Shown: positions 15,287-23,682, counted from the stretch's first letter. The stretch is DNA of 29,606 bases from a virus (IMGVR_UViG_3300047678_000820:1-29606); one strand, 5' to 3'. The notes: generated by a model not told the origin, from the sequence alone. Numbers and translations are program-made.

Positions 15287-16501
15287 TTACGCCTGGCTGT
15301 CCTGCACCAGCAGGGTGGTTTGCTCGGTCGCGATGCCGGTGCCGCCGGCGGCGTTGAACAGCGCTTCGAAGGGCAGCGTCATGACCAGGCCCTGCACGCC
15401 GTCGCTCTTCCGCGCCGCGCCGAACTTGATGCGCGGCATGGCGAAGGTGAGCACGTTGCTGTTGGCCGAGTTGTCGGAGGACAGCGCGATCAGCAGCGCG
15501 ACCTCGGTCTCGTTGATGAAGTAGTCGCGCATCACCGCGTCCTGGAAGTACGCGGTGAGCTCGCCGTCGACGTTGATGCGACCGGGGAAGATCGCGGGCA
15601 CCTGGTTCGCACCGACCACCGGGCTCGAGCTGTATTCGCCGTTGATCTTGAACTTCATGCCGGTGCAGTAGGCGACGTTGCTGCCGCCGGCGAGCAGCAG
15701 GCCGTTGGCGGCCGCCACGATGCCGGTGCCGGTGGCGGCGGTCGGGCTGGTGTAGTACTGCGCGCCGGCCGTGGTGATGTTCTGGCCCATGATGCCGAGG
15801 TCGATCTCGGCCATGCCGGACGGCGGCAGGTTCACGTCCACGGTGGCGACCTTGCAGCCGGTGAACAACTCCGACAGGCTGACGTCCGAATACCAGCGCT
15901 CGATCGCGAAGGAGTTGTCCAGATGTCCGGACGTCGGCGCGTAGGTGACCTTGCCCGGCACCGTGACGGTGGCGCTGGCGATCGGGCCCTCGGTCGTGAG
16001 CGTGCTGCCGTTCAAGACGTAGACGGTGAGCGCGAGCGCCGTGACGCCCACGACCAGCAGGTTCTTGTTCAGGTTGCCCGCGGTAAAGCTACCGGCCGTG
16101 AGCTGCACGACGTGCCCGATCTTGATGCCGCCGGCCAGAAAATCGCCGGCGGACCGGGTGAGTGTGTAGGTGGGGCCGGCGCCGGCGATGGTGATGGTGA
16201 GGCCGGACAGCGCCGTCACCGCCGTGAAAGCGCGCCGCAGCGCGGCGGCGAGGAAGTCCTTGTAGGTGCCGGGCGACAGCTCGCCCTTGATCGAGCCGGT
16301 GACCTTGCGCACGCCGTGGCGGTAGTCGTAGCGCTGGAGATCCGGCCGGATCTCGGCCGACTCGAAGGTGTCCTTCTCCAGCGACAGGTCCGCCGACACA
16401 CGGCGCAGCAGTTGCGCGCCGGACGCGCCAGGCGCGGTGCCGAAGGACGATTCGGCCTTGTAACGCAGAGTCTGTAGTACGCCGGCGGCGATCGGGGGCA
16501 T
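15287..16501 (-). CDS. Major tail tube protein
   Basis: A 404-aa tail tube subunit that polymerises around the tape measure. It opens with LQTLRYKAESSFGTAPGASG, a signature of a siphovirus tube family, followed by LRRVSADLSLEKDTFES and RHGVRKVTGSIKGELSPG. It ends with GLVMTLPFEALFNAAGG. Residues about 105-185 form a Thr/Val-rich beta segment (TLTRSAGDFLAGG, TVYVLNGSTLTTEG), which looks like an inserted Ig-like or extra beta domain. That would explain a length above the usual 200-320 residues. It is placed between DUF3168 and the G chaperone. Confidence 0.85.
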   Translation of the reverse strand: MPPIAAGVLQTLRYKAESSFGTAPGASGAQLLRRVSADLSLEKDTFESAEIRPDLQRYDYRHGVRKVTGSIKGELSPGTYKDFLAAALRRAFTAVTALSGLTITIAGAGPTYTLTRSAGDFLAGGIKIGHVVQLTAGSFTAGNLNKNLLVVGVTALALTVYVLNGSTLTTEGPIASATVTVPGKVTYAPTSGHLDNSFAIERWYSDVSLSELFTGCKVATVDVNLPPSGMAEIDLGIMGQNITTAGAQYYTSPTAATGTGIVAAANGLLLAGGSNVAYCTGMKFKINGEYSSSPVVGANQVPAIFPGRINVDGELTAYFQDAVMRDYFINETEVALLIALSSDNSANSNVLTFAMPRIKFGAARKSDGVQGLVMTLPFEALFNAAGGTGIATEQTTLLVQDSQA

Positions 16502-16513
16502 GGGTCGTTCTCC

Positions 16514-16912
16514 TTACTGGTAGTGCGTGATGAGGAAGTCGCGGGACTGGTACGGCAGCACCAGCGACAGTTCGTAGAGGTCCGGGCCTTCAATGTCGGG
16601 CAACACCGACACCACCTGCACGCCGTTGATCAGCCCGGACTGATACGACAGCGCCTTGCGCACTTCTTCGAGCAGGTTCTTGACGCTCGGGTAATCGACG
16701 GCGAACGCGGTGACCTGCACGCGCGACAGCGCGATGTTGCTGCCGGCGAAGGCGTTGACCGGCGGCACGTCCACGGAGCTCACCTTGCTGTAGACGAGCG
16801 CCGGGCTGGTGGTCTTCTGCGGCAGCGGGAACGCGTAGATCTTCGTGCCCACGAGCGCCGTGACGCCGGCGGCGTTCTCGAGCAGATACTTGACGACTTT
16901 TTCCGCGCGCAT
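16514..16912 (-). CDS. DUF3168-like tail terminator / completion protein
   Basis: A 132-aa protein of the DUF3168 (gp17/U-like) group, thought to cap the tail tube. Features are MRAEKVVKYLLENAAGVTAL at the start, KIYAFPLPQKTTSPALVYSK, and an RVQVTAFAVDYPSVKNLLEEV helix. The gp10 homologue lies upstream and the tube gene downstream, as in HK97-like phages. Confidence 0.85.
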   Translation of the reverse strand: MRAEKVVKYLLENAAGVTALVGTKIYAFPLPQKTTSPALVYSKVSSVDVPPVNAFAGSNIALSRVQVTAFAVDYPSVKNLLEEVRKALSYQSGLINGVQVVSVLPDIEGPDLYELSLVLPYQSRDFLITHYQ

Positions 16913-16915
16913 GGC

Positions 16916-17401
16916 CTAGCTGCCCTGCTTGCCGAGTTCGCGTGGGATGCGCGTCGTCAGGTAGTCCACGACGGCGTCGAGCGCCCGCGGCGCCCCGCCA
17001 TCGAACGCCGGGCGCATGAACGGCTTTTCCTGCGCGCCGGGGTGGTTGATGACACTGGAAAATACCCCCGCGAAGAACAGCGACTTCGCGCCCTTGGGCC
17101 GTTCCTCGTGCGCGCTGGTGCCGAACTCGACCAGGTGCGCGTAGAACGGCTCGCCCTTGCCGCGGCCGCCGGCGCGGATGAACGCCTGCACCAGCCCGCC
17201 GCGCACCCGCATGGAGACGCGGATGGAATCGCGCAGCGCGCCGGATTTCACGGGCACGTGACGCTTCGCTTCGTCCTGGATAACGCGCGCCCCGGCGCGC
17301 AACGCGCCGCGCAAGACGTTGCGCTCGAGCCGGGCCGGCAGTTCGTCGAGTTGCCGCTGCAGGTCGGCCAGGCCGTCGATGCGGATCTCCACGTCGCTCA
17401 C
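16916..17401 (-). CDS. HK97 gp10-like tail completion protein
   Basis: A 161-aa protein with the gp10 family pattern: GLADLQRQLDELPARLERN, then AKRHVPVKSGALRDSI, YAHLVEFGTSAH and the C-terminal KPFMRPAFD. It connects head and tail assembly. It starts with GTG at 17401, overlapping the head closure gene stop (GTGA). Confidence 0.9.
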   Translation of the reverse strand: MSDVEIRIDGLADLQRQLDELPARLERNVLRGALRAGARVIQDEAKRHVPVKSGALRDSIRVSMRVRGGLVQAFIRAGGRGKGEPFYAHLVEFGTSAHEERPKGAKSLFFAGVFSSVINHPGAQEKPFMRPAFDGGAPRALDAVVDYLTTRIPRELGKQGS

Positions 17402-17733
17402 GTGTTCACCTCGGTGCAGATGAGCTCGAGGGCGGCATGGCGCCCCTTTTCCAGCACGGCGTTGATCTGCACGATGCGGCCGTCGTCGAGCACCAGCCGC
17501 ATTTGCCGGGTGACGTCGTTGCGCCAGCGGATCGTGACGCGGATGACCGACTCCCCCACCACCTGCTTGGCGAGGAAGAACTCGCGGCCGGAAACGTTTT
17601 CGACCTTGGCGTAAACCTGGGCAAGCGTCGCCCAGCTTTTTTGCTCTGCGCCGAACACGGGGTCGCGGTTGACCGTGAGACTCTGGATCGTGATCAGCCG
17701 ATCGAGCAGCCCGATGTTGAGCCCCTGCGGCAT
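17398..17733 (-). CDS. Head closure / head-tail adaptor protein
   Basis: A 111-aa protein of the SPP1 gp16 / HK97 gp7-like family, which closes the connector before tail joining. Family hallmarks are GLLDRLITIQSLT, GAEQKSWATLAQVYAKVENVSG, RVTIRWRNDV and the C-terminal ICTEVN. It starts one base after the gp8-family connector stop and overlaps gp10. Confidence 0.9.
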   Translation of the reverse strand: MPQGLNIGLLDRLITIQSLTVNRDPVFGAEQKSWATLAQVYAKVENVSGREFFLAKQVVGESVIRVTIRWRNDVTRQMRLVLDDGRIVQINAVLEKGRHAALELICTEVNT

Positions 17734-17734
17734 G

Positions 17735-18610
17735 TCAGAACATCACGATGCGGTAAGGGTCGAGCAGGCCGTCAACGAACTCGGTTTCCAGCGCGGCCAT
17801 GTTCACGCGCTCGCCGATCACCACCGCCTGGCGGTTTTCGTAGAGCGTGCCCACCGCCAGCAGCAGCCAGGACTTGAGGCCGCTGGGAATGCCGCCGATG
17901 AACTGGTCGCCGGATCCCGCGGCCGTGAGGTCGATCGCCGCCCCGCCGCTGGTGGCGGCGAGCTTGTACACATTGCTGCCGGCCACCGATTGCACGTAGT
18001 AGTCGGTATAGCCCGCCAGCGGCGCCGCTAGCGCGCCGTCGCCGGCCACGAGCTGGTCCCGCACGGAGACGCGCAGGCTGTCGTTCACGGCCAGCGTCTT
18101 CCAGCCGGGCACGGTGATGGTGTCGGCGGCCGGATTCGCCGTAAGCGGCGCGGCGTGGCCGGCGTCGAAGGTGACCGTCACCGCACCGATCTGCGGCAGG
18201 GTGACGGGCCAGATCTTGCCGAAGACGGGCGTGATGCGGGCCGGTTCCGTCACGTCGACGGTGTAGTCCGACGACGGCATCGTCTGCAGCGTGCCCGCCA
18301 TGTCCAGGTATTGAATCGACACCACCTGCAGGAGCGGCGCGATCGGCATGACGATCGCGTGCGCCGGCAGCGAGAAGGTGACCCCGGCCGGCACGCCGAT
18401 CAGCGTGGGGCCGGGGAAGGCGTCCAGGACGAGCTTCCAGCGCGCCGCCACGATCTGCCGCCTCGTGACGATCTCCGCCCGCGCGCGCGCCGCGGCGACC
18501 AGGAGCGAGATGAGGCTGTCCTCGGTGGCCTGTGTGGCGCGCAGATGGAGCTTGGCCTCGGCGAGCGACAAGGGCTCGACGGTCGGCGGAATGAGTTGCT
18601 GCAGGGGCAT
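17735..18610 (-). CDS. Head-tail connector (phiE125 gp8 family) with inserted domain
   Basis: A 291-aa connector adaptor. The start has LSLAEAKLHLRATQATEDSL, then AARARAEIVTRRQIVAARWKLVLD, VVSIQYLDMAGTLQ and a WPVTLPQIGAVTVTFDAGH strand. The C-terminus resumes with IPSGLKSWLLLAVGTLYENRQA and the DPYRIV ending. Between about residues 155 and 240 lies an extra stretch with ITVPGWKTLAVNDSLRVSVR, YYVQSVAGSNVYKLAATSGG and AIDLTAAGSG. This resembles beta-sandwich repeats found in other phage structural proteins. Typical members of this family are about 190-200 residues. Confidence 0.85.
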   Translation of the reverse strand: MPLQQLIPPTVEPLSLAEAKLHLRATQATEDSLISLLVAAARARAEIVTRRQIVAARWKLVLDAFPGPTLIGVPAGVTFSLPAHAIVMPIAPLLQVVSIQYLDMAGTLQTMPSSDYTVDVTEPARITPVFGKIWPVTLPQIGAVTVTFDAGHAAPLTANPAADTITVPGWKTLAVNDSLRVSVRDQLVAGDGALAAPLAGYTDYYVQSVAGSNVYKLAATSGGAAIDLTAAGSGDQFIGGIPSGLKSWLLLAVGTLYENRQAVVIGERVNMAALETEFVDGLLDPYRIVMF

Positions 18611-18625
18611 GGCGGCGCGGCCGGG

Positions 18626-18886
18626 TTACTTCCCGTCGTCTTTCTTGTCGTCCGACTTGGTCTCGGTCTTGTCGTCCGAACCGGTCTCCGTCTTCTCTGC
18701 GGTTTCCGCGGCGACCTCGGCCTGCATTTCGACCTCGACCTCTTCCGCGTCGCCGGAGGCGATCAGGCGGGTGGTCTCTTCGGTGATGGGGTAATCGGCG
18801 CCGGCGGCAAACTTCAACGCGCCGGACTCGAACCAGTTGCGCACGAACTTCGCGCGCTTGACGAATTCTTTCTTGGGCTTGGCCAT
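18626..18886 (-). CDS. 86-aa small acidic-tailed protein in head block
   Basis: Unrecognised. The N-terminus is basic (MAKPKKEFVKRAKFVRNW), then ADYPITEETTRLIASGDAEEVEVE, and the last 25 residues are a charged repeat rich in Asp, Lys, Thr and Glu. GGAG at six bases before ATG 18886 sets the start. It lies between a terminator and the connector gene. It could be a head-tail joining accessory protein, but there is no direct evidence. Confidence 0.65.
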   Translation of the reverse strand: MAKPKKEFVKRAKFVRNWFESGALKFAAGADYPITEETTRLIASGDAEEVEVEMQAEVAAETAEKTETGSDDKTETKSDDKKDDGK

Positions 18887-18896
18887 GACAATCTCC

Positions 18897-18931
18897 AAAA
18901 AGAACGCCGGAGGGCTGCCCCTCCGGCGTTC
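18897..18931 (-). terminator. Intrinsic terminator after the 157-aa gene
   Basis: On the minus strand a perfect 12-bp stem (GAACGCCGGAGG with its complement, 18902-18931) with a six-base loop is followed by five U. The ribosome site of the next gene begins immediately after it. Confidence 0.85.
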
Positions 18932-18952
18932 GGTTGCCGTGCTGACGGTGGC

Positions 18953-19426
18953 TTACTGGATGATCTGGACGACGTTCGCGCTGCCCAGGTTGATCGCCGG
19001 GCTTGCGCCCGCATCCTTCACCGGCTCGAACAGCGCGTTGCCGCCGAACAGCGTGCCGGAAATGAGGCTCGCCGCCGTGCCGACGGTCATCGACAACCGC
19101 ACGTAGCTGAAGCCGTTCGTGGTGTCGAGGTCGGTGTCGCGCATGTTGATCAGCGCCTGCTTGCCGTCACCCGAGGCCTTGACGATCTGCACGATCGCCT
19201 TGCCCGGGACGTCTTTCGCGCCGGTGCCGCCGGAGTCCTGCGCCTGCTGGATCTTGGCGTCGAGCGTCGCGGAGGCGCCCATGATGCCGGTCTGCACCAG
19301 CGCCATGATCGAGTGGAAGTTGCCGGCGCTGACCCAGCCCGTGGTGACGGTGCCGGCGCCCTGGCTGATCGGGCTGATCGAATCGAGAATGGCCAGCCCT
19401 TCGGCGAGCGATTGATTGGGAGTCAT
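18953..19426 (-). CDS. 157-aa putative virion structural protein
   Basis: Unrecognised protein in the place of head decoration or vertex proteins, directly after the capsid gene. It contains LDSISPISQGAGTVTTGWVS, IMALVQTGIMGASATLDAKI and a DTDLDTTNGFSYVRLSMTVG strand region. The C-terminus is beta-rich (FGGNALFEPVKDAG, ANVVQIIQ). A terminator follows and a hairpin precedes it, an expression pattern expected for an abundant virion protein. Assignment as decoration protein is an inference. Confidence 0.7.
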   Translation of the reverse strand: MTPNQSLAEGLAILDSISPISQGAGTVTTGWVSAGNFHSIMALVQTGIMGASATLDAKIQQAQDSGGTGAKDVPGKAIVQIVKASGDGKQALINMRDTDLDTTNGFSYVRLSMTVGTAASLISGTLFGGNALFEPVKDAGASPAINLGSANVVQIIQ

Positions 19427-19457
19427 GACTGAATGTCCTTTGTAGAGAAGTTCGAAG

Positions 19458-19483
19458 CCAGCGGGCCCGCCCGGGCCCGCTGG
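19458..19483 (-). terminator. Perfect GC hairpin after the capsid gene
   Basis: CCAGCGGGCCCG and its complement form a perfect 12-bp inverted repeat with a two-base centre. No U-run follows on the minus strand, so it may act as partial terminator or RNA-stabilising hairpin rather than a full terminator. Confidence 0.6.
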
Positions 19484-19500
19484 TTATGCCCCGACGCCGA

Positions 19501-20982
19501 TTACCGGGCCTGCAGTTGCACGAACGGCGACATGGTGGTGCTGCCGTTGGCCGGGTTGATCGGGTTGATGATCTTCGGCTGGCCGTCCACGCGGAACGTG
19601 GTGCGGAAGGCCGTGGCGTCGGCATCGAAATACAGGTGCATCGACATCGCCGTCTCCATCGGGCTGCCGCGCTTGGTGATCGTCCGGTAGTAGGACAGAT
19701 CGACCAGCAGCACGTCGCCCTGGCTGGTGAAGCTCTTGGCGTGCTGGCTCACGATCACCGGGCGGCCGAGCAGGTTGCCGTACGGGCTCTTCTGCGCGCC
19801 GCCGTAGGTGGCGTCACCCGTGGGCAGGTAGATCGGGTAGTTCGCCAGGGTGAGCGTGAACAGCGCCGGCAGCGCGTTGTTGTTGATGAGCCACAACGCG
19901 CGGCTGTACGAGCCCGCCGGCAGACGCGCGATCATGTTGGCGACGTTGAGCGTCGACAGCGTGAGGGTCGCCTGCCCCGAGTCCTTCGCCTGCACCACGG
20001 CCGCGTTGCCGCTGAAGGCACCCAGCGGCGTGCCATTGCCGGAGCCGAACAGAATCGCTTCGTTCGTCTTCCAGCGGATGGAGTCGCCGATCTTGCTCGG
20101 CAGATACGCGCCGAGCGCGGTGGTGTCCGCCAGCAGCTCGTCGGTGATCGGCACGAGCGCCATCAGCTTGTCGAGGCGCAGCGTGGTCGTGCTGAGCTTC
20201 GGCTTGGTGGCCGTGGCGACCGAGGCTTCCGACTGCCAGTAGGCGCGGATGCCGTCCGTGCCCCACGGCGTGGTCTCGTCTTTCGGGAAGACCATGCTGT
20301 TGCCTTCGACCGGGGTGTTGTCGGTGGACGGCAGGAGCGAATCCTCGCCGAGGCTGTGGGTGAAGATCTCGGTCGAGAACTCCGGCGGGACGGCGAAGCC
20401 GCCGTCGGCCCCGATCGACTCGTTGCCGTAGGTCGACGGCGCCGCGGCGCCGATCAGCAGGCGCTGGTCGGGCGTCGCGTTCTTCGCGCTGCCGCGCATG
20501 ACGGCCTGGAAGAATTCACCCTTGTGCGCAAAGCCGCGCTTCGGATCCTGCAGGACGTTCTCGACGACCGCGACCGCACCGTCGGGCAAGGTGGCGACGC
20601 CCAGGGCGGCTTCTTCGGCCACCAGCAGCGCTTCACGGTCGATCGCATCGCTCGCCGATTTGATCTGGGCGGACAGGGCGTCGAACTGCGCCTGTTCTTC
20701 CGGGGTCGGATCCCGGTTCTCGGCGGCGAACTTGTCCTGCAGCGCGCGGGCGCTCTTGACGAGCTCGGCTTTCTTCGCCTGCAGCGCGCGCATGGGCTTG
20801 CTGCTGACGGCGAAGGCCGGCACGGCGCCGGCGAGACTCAGGCCGGCCGCGAACAGCGCGTCCGGGGTGTACGGCGGGTGCGCGACGATCTGGGCGATCG
20901 AAGCGGCGTCGGCGACGGCCGCGGCACAGACGAGCGCCAGGCCGACGAGGGCGGCAAAGAGGAAGGGCGAACGGTATTTCAT
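19501..20982 (-). CDS. Major capsid protein (HK97 fold)
   Basis: A 493-aa HK97-type shell protein. A coiled-coil delta domain lies at about 64-120 (LQAKKAELVKSARALQDKF, then DPTPEEQAQFDALSAQIKSA). The mature domain follows with GADGGFAVPPEFSTEI, TTTLRLDKLMALVPITDEL, ILFGSGNGTPLGAF, then GRPVIVSQHAK and DLSYYRTITKRGSPME. The first 60 residues are odd: MKYRSPFLFAALVGLALVC and an Ala-rich hydrophobic run, with a second hydrophobic stretch at 43-60, which looks like a signal peptide. The ATG at 20982 has GGAG seven bases upstream. The alternative Met at 20793 has no ribosome site. The S49 protease gene is upstream, as expected for prohead maturation. Confidence 0.9.
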   Translation of the reverse strand: MKYRSPFLFAALVGLALVCAAAVADAASIAQIVAHPPYTPDALFAAGLSLAGAVPAFAVSSKPMRALQAKKAELVKSARALQDKFAAENRDPTPEEQAQFDALSAQIKSASDAIDREALLVAEEAALGVATLPDGAVAVVENVLQDPKRGFAHKGEFFQAVMRGSAKNATPDQRLLIGAAAPSTYGNESIGADGGFAVPPEFSTEIFTHSLGEDSLLPSTDNTPVEGNSMVFPKDETTPWGTDGIRAYWQSEASVATATKPKLSTTTLRLDKLMALVPITDELLADTTALGAYLPSKIGDSIRWKTNEAILFGSGNGTPLGAFSGNAAVVQAKDSGQATLTLSTLNVANMIARLPAGSYSRALWLINNNALPALFTLTLANYPIYLPTGDATYGGAQKSPYGNLLGRPVIVSQHAKSFTSQGDVLLVDLSYYRTITKRGSPMETAMSMHLYFDADATAFRTTFRVDGQPKIINPINPANGSTTMSPFVQLQAR

Positions 20983-21004
20983 CGGGTTCTCCGGGTTCGT
21001 ACAT

Positions 21005-21036
21005 AAAAAAACCCGCACTCAGGAATAAGCGCGGGT
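21005..21036 (-). terminator. Intrinsic terminator just upstream of the capsid gene
   Basis: ACCCGC (21036-21031) pairs with GCGGGT (21016-21011) around a 14-base loop, followed by seven U on the minus strand. It lies between the protease gene and the capsid gene, only about 20 bases before the capsid start, so read-through or antitermination must feed the capsid gene. Confidence 0.8.
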
Positions 21037-21112
21037 CGTGGACGCAGTCGGCCGACGGGCCGGGCCGGCGCACGTTCAACGGAACGGCGCCGGGTGGAGC
21101 TGGCGTTTCAGC

Positions 21113-22045
21113 TCACAAAATCGACAGTGCTCGGTTGGCCGCGGCCAGGCGCGAGGCCCCTTTCGCCGCAGCGGGTTGTTTGATGCGTTTCGAGAGGGCC
21201 TTGACGGCCTCGTCGAAGGTAGCGACGCCATCGACCATTTTTTCGGCGAAGGCCTGGTCGGCGCCGAGCACGCGGCCCTGCCCCATGCCGTCGCGGACCT
21301 GCGCAACGGGAACGCCGCGCGCACGCGCGACGGACTTGGTGAAGGTGCCGTAATAGTCGTTGACGCGGGTCTGCATGAAGGCCTTGGCGGCGTCGGTCAG
21401 GGGTTCGTAGGGGTTGCCCTCGACCTTGAACTCGCCGGCGGACACGAGCGTGGTCTTGATGCCCGCGTCGTCCATCGCCTTGCTCCAGTCTTCGTGCGCG
21501 GCCCACACGCCGATGGAGCCGACTTCGCCACCGGGCGTGACGTAGAACTCCTCGGCCGCGGCGCCGATCCAGTAGGCGGCCGAGGCGGCCACGCTGTTGG
21601 CGATCGCGGTGATGGGCTTGCCGCCGCGGGCGCGATACAGTTCGTCGGCCAGCTCGCCGACGCCGTAGACACTCCCGCCAGGCGAATCGATATCGATCAG
21701 GATGCCGGCCACGGCGTCGTCGGCCAGCGCCTGGCGCAGCGCGCTGGTGAAGCGCTGCGTGCTGGTACCACCAGGGCCGGAGACGTCTTCAACCTGGCTC
21801 GCGCGCTGGGCGATGACGCCGTAGAGCGGAAGCACCATGATCACCCCACCGCCGGCGCCCTGCGAGGCGGCGGCTCGGCGCGCTTCGACGGCGGCCTTGT
21901 CGGCCGCGACGGTGGCCGCGCCTTCGGGCGTGGGCCCGAGGTTCGCGCTCCAGCGCGCCAGCACATGCGCGAAGGCAGCCATCCGCTCGGGGCGCAGGGC
22001 CCAGGGCGTGGACAGGAACTCGGAGACGAGCAGCGCGTGACGCAT
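21113..22045 (-). CDS. S49-family prohead protease
   Basis: A 310-aa SppA/ClpP-fold serine protease that probably trims the capsid shell. After the N-terminal strand region there is VLPLYGVIAQRAS and DIDSPGGSVYG (118-128). The nucleophile is Ser155 (VAASAAYWIGAA) and the general base is Lys207 (GEFKVEGNPYEPLT). The 52-residue spacing matches the Ser147/Lys199 pair known for Bacillus SppA. ATG 22045 follows GGAG. It lies between portal and capsid genes. Confidence 0.9.
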   Translation of the reverse strand: MRHALLVSEFLSTPWALRPERMAAFAHVLARWSANLGPTPEGAATVAADKAAVEARRAAASQGAGGGVIMVLPLYGVIAQRASQVEDVSGPGGTSTQRFTSALRQALADDAVAGILIDIDSPGGSVYGVGELADELYRARGGKPITAIANSVAASAAYWIGAAAEEFYVTPGGEVGSIGVWAAHEDWSKAMDDAGIKTTLVSAGEFKVEGNPYEPLTDAAKAFMQTRVNDYYGTFTKSVARARGVPVAQVRDGMGQGRVLGADQAFAEKMVDGVATFDEAVKALSKRIKQPAAAKGASRLAAANRALSIL

Positions 22046-22048
22046 GGG

Positions 22049-23518
22049 TTACTCCTTCGGTTTCGCCGGCAGGGCCAGCGCGGTCAGTTCGGCGGCGAGA
22101 TCGTGTTCCAGCAGGCCGCGCAGGCGGGTGCCCACCGCGGCGATGGCCGCGTCTTCCGGTACCGCCAGCGTTTCGACGATCAGCGGCACCAGTTCGGCGG
22201 CGCTCATCTGCGATTTCACCGCCCGCCGCGCGAGGCGTTGCGCATTGGAGCGCACGACGGCGGCGAGGCGCGCTTCCGCGTCGTCGGACGGCTCCGGCGC
22301 CGGGGTGCGGGTGACGCCGGGCGGGTCTTCCGCCGGATCCTCGCCCGCCTTGGTCATGTTGAGCGGCTGCAGCGGCTCATCGAGACCGTCGAGCGCGTTC
22401 AGGTTTTCCTTGTGGCGCGCCTCGTTGCGCGTCAGCCAGCCATTGGTGATGCCGCTCGCGTAGTACTCGGCGCGGGCTTTGCTGTCGCCGCGCTCGAGGT
22501 TCTCCATCTCGAACTCGACGTCGAGGCCTTCTTCGTCGGGCAGCAGGCTGGTCTGAATCGACGACTCCCAGCGTTCGGCCCAGGGCAGCATGGAGTACTT
22601 CACGAACTCGAGCGACTGCTGTTCGATGTTGCTGAAGGTGGCGCGGGACAGATCCCCCACCAGGTGCGGCGGCACGCCAAAGAGCCGGCAGATCTCCGCG
22701 ACCTTCAATTGCCGCACTTCGAGAAACTGGGCGTCTTTGTTGTTGAGCCCGATCTCGTGATACTTCATGCCGGATTCGAGCACCGCCACCTTGCCGCGGT
22801 TGCTGCCGGCCTGTGCCGCCTGCCAGGACTCGCGGAACGTGGTGCGGGCGGCCGTGTCCTTGAAGCTGCCCGGGAACTCGATCCAGCCGCCGCCGGGCTT
22901 GGCGTCGTTGGCGAAAAGCTGCGCCGAGTACGCTTGCATGGCCAGGCCTTCGCCCACGCATTCGCGCGCCAGCTCGATCGGGTTGATCCCGGTGTAGCCG
23001 TTCGACGACAGGCCGCGCACCTGCCACACCGCGCCGGCGGACAGGATTTCATCCGAACCGTTCGGGCGCTTCACGCGGTAACGCGGCACGCCGCTGTCGA
23101 GGATCTCGACCGAGACGCGGTCCGGGTGGATCGGGACCAGCTCGTCGATCTCGCCGCGGGCGTTGCCGATGATGCGGCAGTAGCTGTTGCCGCGGAGCAC
23201 CACGTGCCCCTGCAGCATTTCCGTGAACTCGAACGGCGTCTGCCAGCGGTTGGGCTGGCGCGCGAACAGCCGGTACAGCCAGTGCTTGCGGTCGGGCGTT
23301 TTGGTGCCGTCCTCCGCGGTGCGGTACAGACAGAACGGCAGCGTCGCCATCATCTTGGCGAGCAGCGCCACGCAGCCGTAAACCGCCGTGAGCCGCATCG
23401 CCTGGTCGGGCGACACCCGAACGCCCGAGAGCGTGCGCATCGATACGGGCTCGAACCAGAAGTTTCCCCAGGGCGAACGGTCGTCGCCGGCGGCGGCGCC
23501 AAAGCGCGAGAGAAACAT
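22049..23518 (-). CDS. Portal protein (HK97 type)
   Basis: A 489-aa dodecameric portal through which DNA is packaged. Recognisable elements are LTAVYGCVALLAKMMATLPF, FTEMLQGHVVLRGNSYCRII, VWQVRGLSSNGYTGINPI and the characteristic FLEVRQLKVAEICRLFGVPP followed by SNIEQQSLEFVKYSMLPW. The start at 23518 shares one base with the stop of the 54-aa gene (TGATG) and is preceded by a G-rich site. Confidence 0.93.
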   Translation of the reverse strand: MFLSRFGAAAGDDRSPWGNFWFEPVSMRTLSGVRVSPDQAMRLTAVYGCVALLAKMMATLPFCLYRTAEDGTKTPDRKHWLYRLFARQPNRWQTPFEFTEMLQGHVVLRGNSYCRIIGNARGEIDELVPIHPDRVSVEILDSGVPRYRVKRPNGSDEILSAGAVWQVRGLSSNGYTGINPIELARECVGEGLAMQAYSAQLFANDAKPGGGWIEFPGSFKDTAARTTFRESWQAAQAGSNRGKVAVLESGMKYHEIGLNNKDAQFLEVRQLKVAEICRLFGVPPHLVGDLSRATFSNIEQQSLEFVKYSMLPWAERWESSIQTSLLPDEEGLDVEFEMENLERGDSKARAEYYASGITNGWLTRNEARHKENLNALDGLDEPLQPLNMTKAGEDPAEDPPGVTRTPAPEPSDDAEARLAAVVRSNAQRLARRAVKSQMSAAELVPLIVETLAVPEDAAIAAVGTRLRGLLEHDLAAELTALALPAKPKE

Positions 23519-23682
23519 CAGTTGCCCCCGCGGCGGGTCGTCAGCACGGCGCCGGCCAGCGTCAGCGCGATCACCAGCGTGCCGGTGACCACCAGCGCGG
23601 CCGGCACGCTCCAGCAGGCCACCCCGCCGGCGATCAACAGCAGCCCCGTGAGGAGGCACACGTCATAGACTTTTGGGTTCAT
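23518..23682 (-). CDS. 54-aa two-span membrane protein
   Basis: Small hydrophobic protein between TerL and portal genes (MNPKVYDVCLLTGLLLIAGG and a second span ending in AGAVLTTRRGGN). It overlaps TerL by four bases (ATGA) and portal by one. Proteins of this size and topology occur at the same place in related phages. Function unknown. Confidence 0.65.
   Translation of the reverse strand: MNPKVYDVCLLTGLLLIAGGVACWSVPAALVVTGTLVIALTLAGAVLTTRRGGN

Noticed and set aside
20793-20982. Capsid start at the internal Met (20793), which would remove the odd leader
   Set aside because: There is no ribosome site before it, while the ATG at 20982 has GGAG at a good distance.
21038-23668. An 876-codon open frame on the plus strand
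   Set aside because: It lies opposite protease and portal genes and has shadow composition with no domain.
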